Source of the DNA: Candidatus Pelagibacter sp.
GTDB taxonomy: Bacteria; Pseudomonadota; Alphaproteobacteria; Pelagibacterales; Pelagibacteraceae
NCBI GenBank assembly: GCA_016777545.1
Contig: JADHRH010000001.1
Location: forward strand, 1-28,043
DNA length: 28,043 nt
Direction: 5' to 3'
The translations under genes were made by a program, and so were the position numbers. Of the stretch, positions 15,587 to 23,086 are shown piece after piece (position 1 is the first letter of the stretch; the number at the start of each line of letters is the position of its first letter). The notes under the pieces were generated by a model. It did not search any database. It was not told where the DNA came from and worked only from the letters and a program-made list of their open reading frames with translations.

Positions 15587-16055
15587 AATTTAAAAAAAGT
15601 TTTATAATTATAACACTAATTATTAACGAGATAAAAATATTAAAAGTCGCAAGAGATAAGCCAAAAATTTTAAAAGTTACATCTTTACAGCTTATTGTTT
15701 TTTGCTTTAATTCATTTAGGATAGTCTCTTTTGTTAAATTTGTATTTGTTGAGCTTAAATCACAAACTAAAGACTCTTTAATAAATCCCTGTTCTATTCC
15801 AAAATGATAGAGGGACATGATAAATGCACTCATAAATATTATTATCAAAACTATCAAAAGTATTTTTTCAATTTTTTTAAAAATTAAGATAGCAGAAATA
15901 ATTATTATAGAAGAGATATATGGAATTCGTTCAATTAAACAAAGGTTACATGGTTGGTGTCCCAGCACATATTGAATAAAATAAGCAGATAAAATTGCAA
16001 TAATACTAAATATTAATACTAGTTTAAGAATTGTTTCTCGTTTTATATTATTCAT
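15570..16055 (-). CDS. dsbB: Disulfide bond formation protein DsbB
   Basis: A 161-residue inner-membrane protein with four predicted helices (about residues 8-28, 41-58, 63-80 and 135-155). The first periplasmic loop has the redox pair C-N-L-C in G-H-Q-P-C-N-L-C-L-I-E-R, and the second loop carries two further cysteines (V-C-D-L and I-S-C-K), as in E. coli DsbB. It reoxidises DsbA and passes electrons to ubiquinone, linking it to the quinone genes nearby. It starts one base after the yqaA stop and overlaps coq7. Confidence 0.9.
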   Translation of the reverse strand: MNNIKRETILKLVLIFSIIAILSAYFIQYVLGHQPCNLCLIERIPYISSIIIISAILIFKKIEKILLIVLIIIFMSAFIMSLYHFGIEQGFIKESLVCDLSSTNTNLTKETILNELKQKTISCKDVTFKIFGLSLATFNIFISLIISVIIIKLFLNYEKNK

Positions 16056-16652
16056 TTATTTAATAAAAAAATATATTACAGCAAAAATTATTACAATTAG
16101 AATACCTAAAAACATAAACCATTTAGCCGCATCAGTTTTCATAAAATTACTAAAAGCATCACCTAATTTATAAGAAAAATAAGCAACAATAAAAAATCTT
16201 AATCCTCTAGAAATTAAACAAATAAAAATAAATATAAATAAGTTAAAACTAATCATGCCACTTGTTATGGTAAAAACTTTAAATGGCAGAGGTGTAAAAC
16301 CAGCAAGAAATAGGGTGGCAAGCCATATATAAAGACCACTACCCTTTGTTAAGTTTTCTTTCAAATTAAAGAGTTTTTCTTCATAGCCATAGAACTCTAC
16401 AACACTCATTGCAATTTCTAAGAAATAAAAACCTATAAAATATCCCAGTATTCCACCAAGTGTGGAAAATATTGTTGCTATCAAAAAAATTTTTAAATAA
16501 TCATTTTTTTTTGCAATGACCATTGGCACAATCATAACATCTGGAGGAATAGGAAAAAAAGAACTTTCAATAAACGATACAAATGCAAGAAATGTTTTAG
16601 AACTCTTATGAGCAGCAAGTTTTAAAGATTTCTGATACAATTCATTAAACAT
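16056..16652 (-). CDS. YqaA/DedA-family membrane protein (VTT domain)
   Basis: A 198-residue integral membrane protein. Visible family features: E-S-S-F-F-P-I-P-P-D-V-M near residues 29-40 (the DedA/YqaA re-entrant-loop motif), a Gly-rich L-G-G-I-L-G-Y-F-I-G-F helix, and F-L-A-G-F-T-P-L-P-F-K-V near residues 115-126, with at least four hydrophobic segments. DedA/VTT proteins are linked to lipid carrier flipping and membrane homeostasis; the YqaA subgroup has no settled function. First gene of the yqaA-dsbB-coq7 run and divergent from tRNA-Leu. Confidence 0.88.
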   Translation of the reverse strand: MFNELYQKSLKLAAHKSSKTFLAFVSFIESSFFPIPPDVMIVPMVIAKKNDYLKIFLIATIFSTLGGILGYFIGFYFLEIAMSVVEFYGYEEKLFNLKENLTKGSGLYIWLATLFLAGFTPLPFKVFTITSGMISFNLFIFIFICLISRGLRFFIVAYFSYKLGDAFSNFMKTDAAKWFMFLGILIVIIFAVIYFFIK

Positions 16653-16701
16653 TTTTTCGTTTTAGTATAAATTAAGTTCTTATACTATTTAATTTTATAG
16701 T

Positions 16702-16707
16702 TATAAT
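16702..16707 (+). promoter_or_regulatory. -10 element (TATAAT) for tRNA-Leu and the acyl-CoA synthetase
   Basis: A perfect TATAAT lies 13 bases before the first base of the mature tRNA-Leu. A good -35 box is not visible at the right distance (TTCTTA-like bases around 16677-16684). Position fits a start of transcription around 16713-16715. Confidence 0.5.
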
Positions 16708-16719
16708 AATGATAATTAA

Positions 16720-16804
16720 GGGCGAATGGCGGAACTGGTAGACGCGCACGACTCAAAATCGTGTTTCGCAAGAAGTGAGAGTTCGATTCTCTCTTCGCCC
16801 ACCA
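16720..16804 (+). tRNA. tRNA-Leu (anticodon CAA)
   Basis: The acceptor stem GGGCGAA pairs with TTCGCCC at 16794-16800; the D arm follows with GGTAGACGC; the anticodon stem CACGA/TCGTG encloses the loop CTCAAAA, giving anticodon CAA, which reads UUG. A long (class II) variable arm, as expected for tRNA-Leu, precedes the T arm GAGAG-TTCGATT-CTCTC. The discriminator base is A and CCA is encoded (16802-16804). Confidence 0.96.
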
Positions 16805-16811
16805 TTTTTTT

Positions 16812-18515
16812 ATGAAGATAGACAACATTAAAAATTTATTAGAATTATTTCAACACCAATACCAAAAAAAAAATAAAGAAGATATTTTTTTAAAATCATT
16901 AAAACGACCCCAAAAAGAATATTCTTGGGAAAGTGTTTACTTGAATATTATAAAATTATCTGAAGAAATAAATAAATACATCAATAAGGGCGATAGATGT
17001 TTGTTAGTATCAGAAAATAGACCTGAGTGGTTGATATCCGACCTTTCAATTATGCTTTCAGGTGGAATAACTGTACCAGCATACACTACTTATACTGAAA
17101 GAGATTATGAGTATATTATTAATGATTGCACTCCAAGTATTCTAATTATTTCTGATAAAACTTTATATTCAAAGATTAAAACGATAATTCCTAAAAAAAA
17201 ATTTATAAAAAAAATTATTTTTTTTGAAAGTATAGATGATTTTGATAGTACATTTCATTTAAACATAGATGAAATTTTTGAAAAAAAAATTAGTAGTAGT
17301 AAAGATTTCTTCAATTTAGATATTCAAAGAAAAGATATAGCGTGCATAATTTATACTTCTGGAACACAAGGAAACCCAAAAGGTGTAATGTTAAGTCATG
17401 GAGGTATTCTTAATAATTGTGAGGGTGCGAATCTATTATTAAAAGAATTTATTTCTAAAATTCCAAAGTTTTTAACTTGGCTGCCACTTTCACATTCATA
17501 TGAGCATACAGTTCAATTTGTACAGATAGTGGTTGGTGCACAAGTTTTTTATGCAGAAAGCATAGATAAACTTATAAAAAATATGGGTGATTGTTCTCCA
17601 GAAATAATGACAGCTGTTCCAAGATTTTATCAAAATTTATATCAGAAAATTAATTCAACATTTGCAAAATCAAAGGGTTTAAAAAAACTGTTAGTAAACC
17701 AGACTGTCATATTGGGTAGGAAAAAATTAAATAAAGAAAAATTATTATTAAGTGAAAGTATTGTTAATTTTATTTGTGAGGCTTTAGTAAGAAAAAAAAT
17801 TAAGAGACAATTTGGTGGAAATTTAAAAGCTTTTATTTCAGGAGGTGGAGCTTTAGACTATGAAGTTGGTTCGTTCTTAAACGCAATTGGTTTACCAACT
17901 TTACAAGGTTATGGTTTAACAGAAACATCACCAGTAGTTAGCTGTAATTCTATAAAAGATATTCGAGTTGATACAGTTGGAAAACCATTTATAGGAAATT
18001 CAGTAAAATTAGCAAACGATGGAGAAATATTGATTAAGGGTGAAAATGTGATGCTAGGTTATTGGAAAAATGAAGAAGAGACCAATAAAGTTTTAAAAAA
18101 TGGATGGTTATCTACTGGAGATATTGGAGAATTTGATGGAGAGTTTTTAAAAATAACAGATCGAAAAAAAGATATAATTATTACACCTGGTGGAGATAAT
18201 ATTTCACCAATAAAAATTGAAAATGATTTAAATAAATCTAAATATATTGAACAAAGTTTAGTATGCGGTGATAACAAACCTTTTCTAGTTGCTTTATTAG
18301 TACTAAGCCCAGAATATAACGACATTAGTGTAGAAGAAGTTCAAATTGAATTAGAAAAAATAAATATTAATTTATCAAGAATAGAAAAAATAAAAAAATT
18401 TTTAATAATAAAAAAGCAATTTACAATTGAAAACAACATGATGACTCCAACATTAAAATTAAAAAGATATAAAATTTTAGAAACTTATAAAAATGAAATT
18501 GAAAAACTTTTTTAA
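16812..18515 (+). CDS. fadD: AMP-forming long-chain acyl-CoA synthetase
   Basis: A 567-residue ANL-superfamily enzyme activating a fatty acid with ATP to acyl-AMP and then acyl-CoA. Visible: the P-loop I-I-Y-T-S-G-T-Q-G-N-P-K-G near residue 180, W-L-P-L-S-H-S-Y-E near 220, A-motif G-Y-G-L-T-E-T-S-P near 370, S-T-G-D-I-G near 435 and the hinge T-D-R-K-K-D near 450 followed by the C-terminal lid. The T-D-R-K-K-D-I-I plus G-G-x-N-I-S-P-x-x-I-E pattern is typical of the long-chain FadD15/ACSL-like branch, but chain length preference is not readable. The ATG lies only 7 bases after the tRNA-Leu CCA, with no Shine-Dalgarno between. Confidence 0.93.
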   Translation: MKIDNIKNLLELFQHQYQKKNKEDIFLKSLKRPQKEYSWESVYLNIIKLSEEINKYINKGDRCLLVSENRPEWLISDLSIMLSGGITVPAYTTYTERDYEYIINDCTPSILIISDKTLYSKIKTIIPKKKFIKKIIFFESIDDFDSTFHLNIDEIFEKKISSSKDFFNLDIQRKDIACIIYTSGTQGNPKGVMLSHGGILNNCEGANLLLKEFISKIPKFLTWLPLSHSYEHTVQFVQIVVGAQVFYAESIDKLIKNMGDCSPEIMTAVPRFYQNLYQKINSTFAKSKGLKKLLVNQTVILGRKKLNKEKLLLSESIVNFICEALVRKKIKRQFGGNLKAFISGGGALDYEVGSFLNAIGLPTLQGYGLTETSPVVSCNSIKDIRVDTVGKPFIGNSVKLANDGEILIKGENVMLGYWKNEEETNKVLKNGWLSTGDIGEFDGEFLKITDRKKDIIITPGGDNISPIKIENDLNKSKYIEQSLVCGDNKPFLVALLVLSPEYNDISVEEVQIELEKININLSRIEKIKKFLIIKKQFTIENNMMTPTLKLKRYKILETYKNEIEKLF

Positions 18516-18629
18516 TTTTTTTATAAATGGATTATTAATCGCATAAACTATAACTTTTTTTACTTAAAAAAATTTAAAGAAATAAAAATTTTTTTAGAAA
18601 AAATTTAAAATTGTTATTGAATTAAAGAA

Positions 18630-18658
18630 TTGACATCACTTGCATAAAAAAATAAAAA
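18630..18658 (+). promoter_or_regulatory. Near-consensus sigma-70 promoter for the 29-residue basic peptide
   Basis: TTGACA at 18630-18635 is a perfect -35 box; 17 bases later TAAAAT at 18653-18658 matches the -10 consensus in five of six positions. Predicted transcription start is about 18665, giving a leader of about 46 bases. This is the best promoter match I noticed in the window. The rest of the gap from 18516 to 18629 is AT-rich and I see nothing else in it. Confidence 0.75.
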
Positions 18659-18668
18659 TAAGCTATCA

Positions 18669-18687
18669 ACGAATCAATTTGATTCGT
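18669..18687. promoter_or_regulatory. Perfect palindrome at the predicted transcript start
   Basis: ACGAATCAA-T-TTGATTCGT: two perfectly complementary 9-base arms around one T. It begins a few bases after the predicted start of transcription and ends 23 bases before the ATG. It could be a repressor operator or, as RNA, a short 5' hairpin (arms of about 7 bp around a 5-base loop) affecting message stability or translation. Confidence 0.6.
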
Positions 18688-18710
18688 TTAACTTAAACAG
18701 GGAGCTAAAG

Positions 18711-18800
18711 ATGGCTACAAGAAGAAAAGCTAAAAAAGCTAAAAAGAAAACTAAGAAAAAAGCTAAAAAAGCTAAAAAAGCTAAGAGAAGAAAAAGATAG
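18711..18800 (+). CDS. 29-residue Lys/Arg/Ala-rich basic peptide (histone H1 tail-like)
   Basis: A short frame encoding 29 residues: M-A-T-R-R-K, then repeats of A-K-K, ending A-K-R-R-K-R. Twenty of 29 residues are Lys or Arg and none is acidic, so it must bind nucleic acid or another polyanion if made. Evidence that it is a real gene: AGGGAG at 18699-18704 is placed as a Shine-Dalgarno (rare in this window), a near-consensus promoter stands upstream, and a strong terminator starts about 16 bases after the stop, so the unit is a complete monocistron. I do not recognise a named family; it resembles the C-terminal tails of histone H1 and bacterial Hc1/AlgR3-type proteins. Chromatin or ribosome association is inference only. 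Confidence 0.75.
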   Translation: MATRRKAKKAKKKTKKKAKKAKKAKRRKR

Positions 18801-18815
18801 TATCTTAATCTTTTC

Positions 18816-18860
18816 AAAAAACGCTTCTCATAACGTTATGTGTGAGAGGCGTTTTTTTTT
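18816..18860 (+). terminator. Rho-independent terminator, probably bidirectional
   Basis: Stem arms ACGCTTCTCA (18821-18830) and TGAGAGGCGT (18843-18852) pair over 10 bp with one G-U, around a 12-base loop, followed by nine T (18852-18860). On the other strand the A run before the stem (18816-18820) gives a U tract, so it can also end transcription of the convergent carD gene that stops at 18871. Confidence 0.9.
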
Positions 18861-18870
18861 GCTCTAATTT

Positions 18871-19779
18871 TTAATCCTCAGTATCGGTAATTGGATCAGC
18901 CTCAGGCTCATCAGGTTCTACAGCTTTAGTAGGAGCTGCTACAGCAGCCTTGGCTTGTCCTTCAAGATTTCTCTTAAGTGCCTTATCTAGTTTTTTCTGT
19001 GTATCCTCTAGTGATACACCCATTACTATTTGAAATTCAGATAAAATTCTTTCGTATGCTTTTTCAAAAAGTTGTCTTTCGCTATAAGATTGATCAACCA
19101 TCAAATCATCACCTTTATTTAAATCTCTTACAACCTCAGCAAGTTCATAGATTTTACCAGAAGATATTTTTGCTTCATACTCTTGGGCTCTTCTACTCCA
19201 CATTGATCTTTTGACTTTTGGTTTACTTTTTAAAATGGATATACATTTGTTAACTTGGTTGATGGTTGCAAGTGGTCTAAGGTGAGACTGTTTATTTACT
19301 GGCACCATTCCATTAGCTTTATCTTTTTCAAATTTAAGGACATAAGTTTCAACATCTATTCCACCAATGTTGATTTTTTTAAATTCAGTAATTTGACCAA
19401 CGCCATGTTTTGGATACACAACATAGTCTTTTACTTTGTATTCTTTTTTTTCAGTTTCTTGTTTTTTTACCTTTATAATTTCAGGTTTAATTTCATTACT
19501 TTTTGAAATTCTTAAATTATCAGTCTTAATTTCAATATTTTGAGGTGCAGTTTTTACTGAAATTGTTTTTAAATTTTTTTTTATTTTTACTGTAGTCTTT
19601 TTAATAACTTTAGTTTTTTTTGAAGTAACTACTTTTTTAACTTTTTTTATTTTTGGCTTTGAGACTTTTTTTACCACCTTCGCAGCAGTTTTCTTTTTAG
19701 TTTTTTTCTTAGTAGATTTTTTAAAGATTTTCGCCAAAATATTTGTCGTACTTGTTTTCTTCATTTTTATATTTTTCAT
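18871..19779 (-). CDS. carD: CarD/CdnL-family RNA polymerase-binding regulator with long lysine-rich N-terminal tail
   Basis: Up to 302 residues. The C-terminal two thirds, from about residue 113 ([15 protein letters not shown]), is a complete CarD/CdnL protein: RNA polymerase-interaction domain, then the helical DNA-binding part with M-W-S-R-R-A-Q-E-Y and A-E-V-V-R-D-L. Such proteins stabilise the open promoter complex, notably at rRNA promoters. The first ~70 residues hold 30 lysines and no acidic residue, a histone-tail-like extension absent from the ~165-residue relatives; the C-terminus is acidic (D-E-P-E-A-D...T-D-T-E-D). The start is uncertain: ATG at 19779 or 19764, or TTG at 19737, all inside the fdxA 3' end. 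The convergent terminator at 18816-18860 follows its stop. Confidence 0.88.
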   Translation of the reverse strand: MKNIKMKKTSTTNILAKIFKKSTKKKTKKKTAAKVVKKVSKPKIKKVKKVVTSKKTKVIKKTTVKIKKNLKTISVKTAPQNIEIKTDNLRISKSNEIKPEIIKVKKQETEKKEYKVKDYVVYPKHGVGQITEFKKINIGGIDVETYVLKFEKDKANGMVPVNKQSHLRPLATINQVNKCISILKSKPKVKRSMWSRRAQEYEAKISSGKIYELAEVVRDLNKGDDLMVDQSYSERQLFEKAYERILSEFQIVMGVSLEDTQKKLDKALKRNLEGQAKAAVAAPTKAVEPDEPEADPITDTED

Positions 19780-20047
19780 TATCCTCAGGAGGATTTTTTT
19801 TAACTGTTATATTCGGCCAGATTTCTGAATACTTAGTATTTACTTCAAGCCATTTTTCGCTACCAGACTCAGTGTCAGCTACTATAGCGTCAACAGGGCA
19901 TTCTGGCTCGCAAACGCCACAATCTATACACTCCTCCGGTTTAATTACAAGCATATTTTTTCCTTCGTAAAAACAATCGACAGGGCAAACCTCAACACAG
20001 TCCATTAATTTACATTTAATACATTTTTCATTTACTAGGTATGTCAT
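19721..20047 (-). CDS. fdxA: 7Fe (3Fe-4S/4Fe-4S) ferredoxin FdxA
   Basis: A 108-residue ferredoxin. The N-terminal cluster region is C-I-K-C-x4[10 protein letters not shown] and the second is C-I-D-C-G-V-C-x3-C-P-V-D-A-I, the cysteine spacing of the FdxA-type 7Fe ferredoxins found across alphaproteobacteria. It carries low-potential electrons in the cytoplasm; the partner is unknown. The C-terminal ~25 residues are highly charged (many Lys, Glu, Asn). It overlaps the TerB-like gene by 4 bases upstream (ATGA), and the carD start codons lie inside its 3' end. The fdxA-carD pair is a common alphaproteobacterial neighbourhood. Confidence 0.93.
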   Translation of the reverse strand: MTYLVNEKCIKCKLMDCVEVCPVDCFYEGKNMLVIKPEECIDCGVCEPECPVDAIVADTESGSEKWLEVNTKYSEIWPNITVKKNPPEDNEKYKNEENKYDKYFGENL

Positions 20048-20472
20048 TTTTTTAATTCTTGTTTTATTTTTTCTTTTAAATCACCCATTATTTTAGGATT
20101 TATATATAACAAACCAGCAAGTCTTCGCATTAAGTTTGCTTCATACATATCCGCATTATTATTTGAATAAATAATTTTCCACAATGATTCAATAATTTTA
20201 ATTTTATCAGACTCTGGTGAATTTTTTATTTCTCTAGTAAAATCAAGTATTTGATTGGAATTTTCTTCAATAGTAGTTGCTTTTGAAATAATGTCATCTA
20301 TGCTTGATTTTTCTGCTCCTAGTTCAATTAAAGTTTTTTTAATTATATCTTTTTCAGTCTCTTCGTAATTTTCATCAATTTTTGCAGCATGTATAAGTAG
20401 AGCTGTAATCTTACATAATGAGTCATTATCTCCTGAAATGGTTTTTTCTTTATTTTTAAAAAAATTAATCAT
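20044..20472 (-). CDS. TerB-like (tellurite resistance TerB family) helical protein
   Basis: A 142-residue, all-helical, cytoplasmic protein. [17 protein letters not shown] near residues 21-37 followed by E-E-T-E-K-D-I-I and later [23 protein letters not shown] is the pattern of the TerB/DjlA N-terminal fold, with acidic residues suited to metal binding. Most chromosomal members have no proven link to tellurite; the function here is unknown. It shares one base with the helicase stop and 4 with the fdxA start, so it is translated in one operon with them. Confidence 0.78.
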   Translation of the reverse strand: MINFFKNKEKTISGDNDSLCKITALLIHAAKIDENYEETEKDIIKKTLIELGAEKSSIDDIISKATTIEENSNQILDFTREIKNSPESDKIKIIESLWKIIYSNNNADMYEANLMRRLAGLLYINPKIMGDLKEKIKQELKK

Positions 20473-22952
20473 TAATTAAAATTAAAATTTTTTAGAACTT
20501 TAAAAGGACTATTTGAAGTTTCTTTCTTTTTAAAAGCTTTTTTAATTTGTCTTTTTGGATTATATCTAAAATATATCTCCTTATCTTTTTCTATTATTTT
20601 ATAATTCATTTTCTTAATTAAGTTTTTAAAGTTATCCTTGCTGCATCCCAATAAATTTAGCATTTCAGGAACTAGTTTTATATCTTTATCTTTATCATTA
20701 TTTGAGTTTATTATCTGAACAAATAACCTTTCTAAAATATCGATCCTAACATAATAATTATCAAAATTTTCAAATCCACAAAGAAGCATAAAATTTTTAT
20801 TCTTAATATCTTTATCTTCTAAAAAATTTAAGCCAAATGTTGGAGGTGTTAGATCAAAGTATTTTTGATTAAAGTTTTTCCACAATAAAGTTCTTAAGGA
20901 GACAGCTTCTGGTTTTAGTAATCTAAATAAGAAAACATGATATCTCCCAAATTTAACACCCATATCTCTTAAAATCTTTCTTTCATCCTGGCCAAGTTTT
21001 TTTAAATAGTCAGAAACAATCTCTCTTTTTATAACGCCATTATTTTCATATAGCTGATAAGCCAAAGCTTTTATTGATGAATTACTTTCTTTTAGATTTC
21101 TTAAATCAATCAGACTTTTTAGTATGTAATTAATTTTTTCTTTAATCCATTTTTCAAGAAAATCAGATAGTTTTTGCTTATCATTATTTTCTAAAATATC
21201 ATCTACAATTAAAAGTAAATCTGGATTGAGATAATCCTTACCAGTAGTTAATTTTGCAATAGGAAAATCTTTCCAATAAATTTTAAAATCATCTTTTATT
21301 TCTATTAATCCAGTTTCTATGATCGATCCAATCCGTTTTTGTAATTCTGGACCTACTGTTTGTCTGGCTGCTTTTTTTAGTGACTTAATATCAGTTTCCA
21401 AGGCTCCAACTTTTAAATCCATTTCAAATTTCAAGCCTTTTAAGCTCCCAATAAATTGATCATCAATTATTACTTTATTATCTTCCATTATCTCAGTTTT
21501 AAATTCTATATCTTGTTTTAATCCTCTTGCTAGCACACTGGCTCTTTTGTCGATAAAAGTTTTGGTAAGCTCCTCATGTAATCTATCAGACAATCTATCT
21601 TCTAATAATTTTGTTTTTTCAATCCAATACCCCTGATTTTCAACCCAGTTAATTTTATTAGAAACATATGACCAAGTTCTAACATTTGCAATTCTATTTG
21701 ATAAAGAATCTACATTTCCTTCTAATTTATCTAATTTCATCAGTTGTAGACGCATAAAATCATTAGTAATTCTGCCTTCTTTACTATTTAAAAAACCAAA
21801 AACTTTACTCACAACCTCTATATGATTGCCATACGTCTTTTTTACAAAGTCAGGTATTTGACAGCATTCCCACAGCAATTCTAGGGTCTCTTTATTGTTT
21901 TCAATATTAAATCTTTTTAAATCTTTTAAAAAATATCTTAAAACCTTTTCATCTCCACACTCATGTATTTTTCTTAACCAATGTGTATTTGGTTTTTCTT
22001 CTAGTGATTTAATTAAACTTAAAGCATTATTAAAATTTAAATTTGAATTTCTCCAAAACAACATTCTAATCTCTTCAAATTTATGACCTTCAAGTAATTC
22101 AACTTCTTCCGCAGCAATTTCTTTGCAATCTCCAGTAATACCAAAATTTCCATCATTTAAATATCTGCCTGCTCTTCCAGCTATTTGACCAATCTCAGAC
22201 ATATTGAGGCGTCTTTGTTTTTTTCCATCAAATTTTTTTAAATTTGAGAAATAGACATTTTCTAAATCCATATTAATACCCATTCCTATCGCATCAGTAG
22301 CAACTAAAAAATCAACATCACCTGATTGATAAAGTTCTACTTGTGCGTTTCTAGTTTTTGGACTTAAAGAACCCATAACTATTGCTGCTCCACCCTTTTG
22401 TCTCCTTACAAGTTCTGCGATTGCATAAACTTCTTCAGTAGAAAAAGCTATTATAGCTGTTTTTCTATTTATTCTTGAAATCTTTTTATGGCCCACATAT
22501 GAAAGTTTAGAAAGTCTTTCTCTATTAATGAATTCGGTATCTTCATCTAATTTGTTTATGATATTTTTAATAGTGCTAGACCCCATAAACATAGTTAGCT
22601 TTTCTCCACGAAGGTTTAATAGTCTGTCAGTAAAAATATGACCTCTTTCATGATCTGCACACATTTGTATTTCGTCAATTCCAACGAAATCTAAATGTTT
22701 GTTAACTGGCATTGACTCTACCGTACAAAGAAAATATTTTGCATTTGCTGGAATAATTTTTTCTTCACCAGTAATTAGTGCAACTTTATCTAGGCTAATT
22801 TTTTTTATTATCTTGTCATATACCTCTCGTGCAAGCAGTCTTAATGGAAAACCAATCATTCCCGAATCAAATGATAGCATTGTTTCAATCGCTAAATAGG
22901 TTTTGCCAGTGTTAGTTGGACCGAGAACAGCAGTAATTTTATTTTTACTCAT
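20472..22952 (-). CDS. SUV3-like superfamily 2 RNA helicase
   Basis: An 826-residue helicase of the mitochondrial Suv3/alphaproteobacterial group. Visible motifs: Walker A G-P-T-N-T-G-K-T at residues 11-18, P-L-R-L-L-A-R-E (Ia), C-T-V-E-S-M-P, the Suv3-type Walker B D-E-I-Q-M near 95, M-G-S-S-T-I (motif III), G-S-L-S-P-K-x-R, A-T-D-A-I-G-M-G-I-N-M (V) and Q-I-A-G-R-A-G-R (VI). The ~450-residue C-terminal part is Lys-rich and probably RNA binding. In mitochondria Suv3 works with PNPase in RNA decay; a similar role here is inference. It heads the helicase-TerB-fdxA-carD operon. The 134-bp gap upstream (22953-23086) shows no convincing gene. Confidence 0.9.
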   Translation of the reverse strand: MSKNKITAVLGPTNTGKTYLAIETMLSFDSGMIGFPLRLLAREVYDKIIKKISLDKVALITGEEKIIPANAKYFLCTVESMPVNKHLDFVGIDEIQMCADHERGHIFTDRLLNLRGEKLTMFMGSSTIKNIINKLDEDTEFINRERLSKLSYVGHKKISRINRKTAIIAFSTEEVYAIAELVRRQKGGAAIVMGSLSPKTRNAQVELYQSGDVDFLVATDAIGMGINMDLENVYFSNLKKFDGKKQRRLNMSEIGQIAGRAGRYLNDGNFGITGDCKEIAAEEVELLEGHKFEEIRMLFWRNSNLNFNNALSLIKSLEEKPNTHWLRKIHECGDEKVLRYFLKDLKRFNIENNKETLELLWECCQIPDFVKKTYGNHIEVVSKVFGFLNSKEGRITNDFMRLQLMKLDKLEGNVDSLSNRIANVRTWSYVSNKINWVENQGYWIEKTKLLEDRLSDRLHEELTKTFIDKRASVLARGLKQDIEFKTEIMEDNKVIIDDQFIGSLKGLKFEMDLKVGALETDIKSLKKAARQTVGPELQKRIGSIIETGLIEIKDDFKIYWKDFPIAKLTTGKDYLNPDLLLIVDDILENNDKQKLSDFLEKWIKEKINYILKSLIDLRNLKESNSSIKALAYQLYENNGVIKREIVSDYLKKLGQDERKILRDMGVKFGRYHVFLFRLLKPEAVSLRTLLWKNFNQKYFDLTPPTFGLNFLEDKDIKNKNFMLLCGFENFDNYYVRIDILERLFVQIINSNNDKDKDIKLVPEMLNLLGCSKDNFKNLIKKMNYKIIEKDKEIYFRYNPKRQIKKAFKKKETSNSPFKVLKNFNFN

Positions 22953-23086
22953 TTCTATTTATGGTATCTTTAATTTATACCCCACCATATGTTGTTAGTG
23001 ATAAAGAACAAAAATAGGTTAAAACATGACCGAATCGTTAGGGAAAAAGTTCTCATTTTTTTGTTTAATATTAGATTTGTTAAAAC

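Noticed and set aside
19255-19506. Plus-strand frame of 83 codons, Phe-rich, opposite carD
   Set aside because: It is the complement of the lysine-rich CarD tail (AAA/AAG read as TTT/CTT), which explains the poly-Phe content.
20044-20472. TerB-like gene as a tellurite-resistance determinant
   Set aside because: No other ter genes nearby, and a housekeeping operon context; only the fold is supported.
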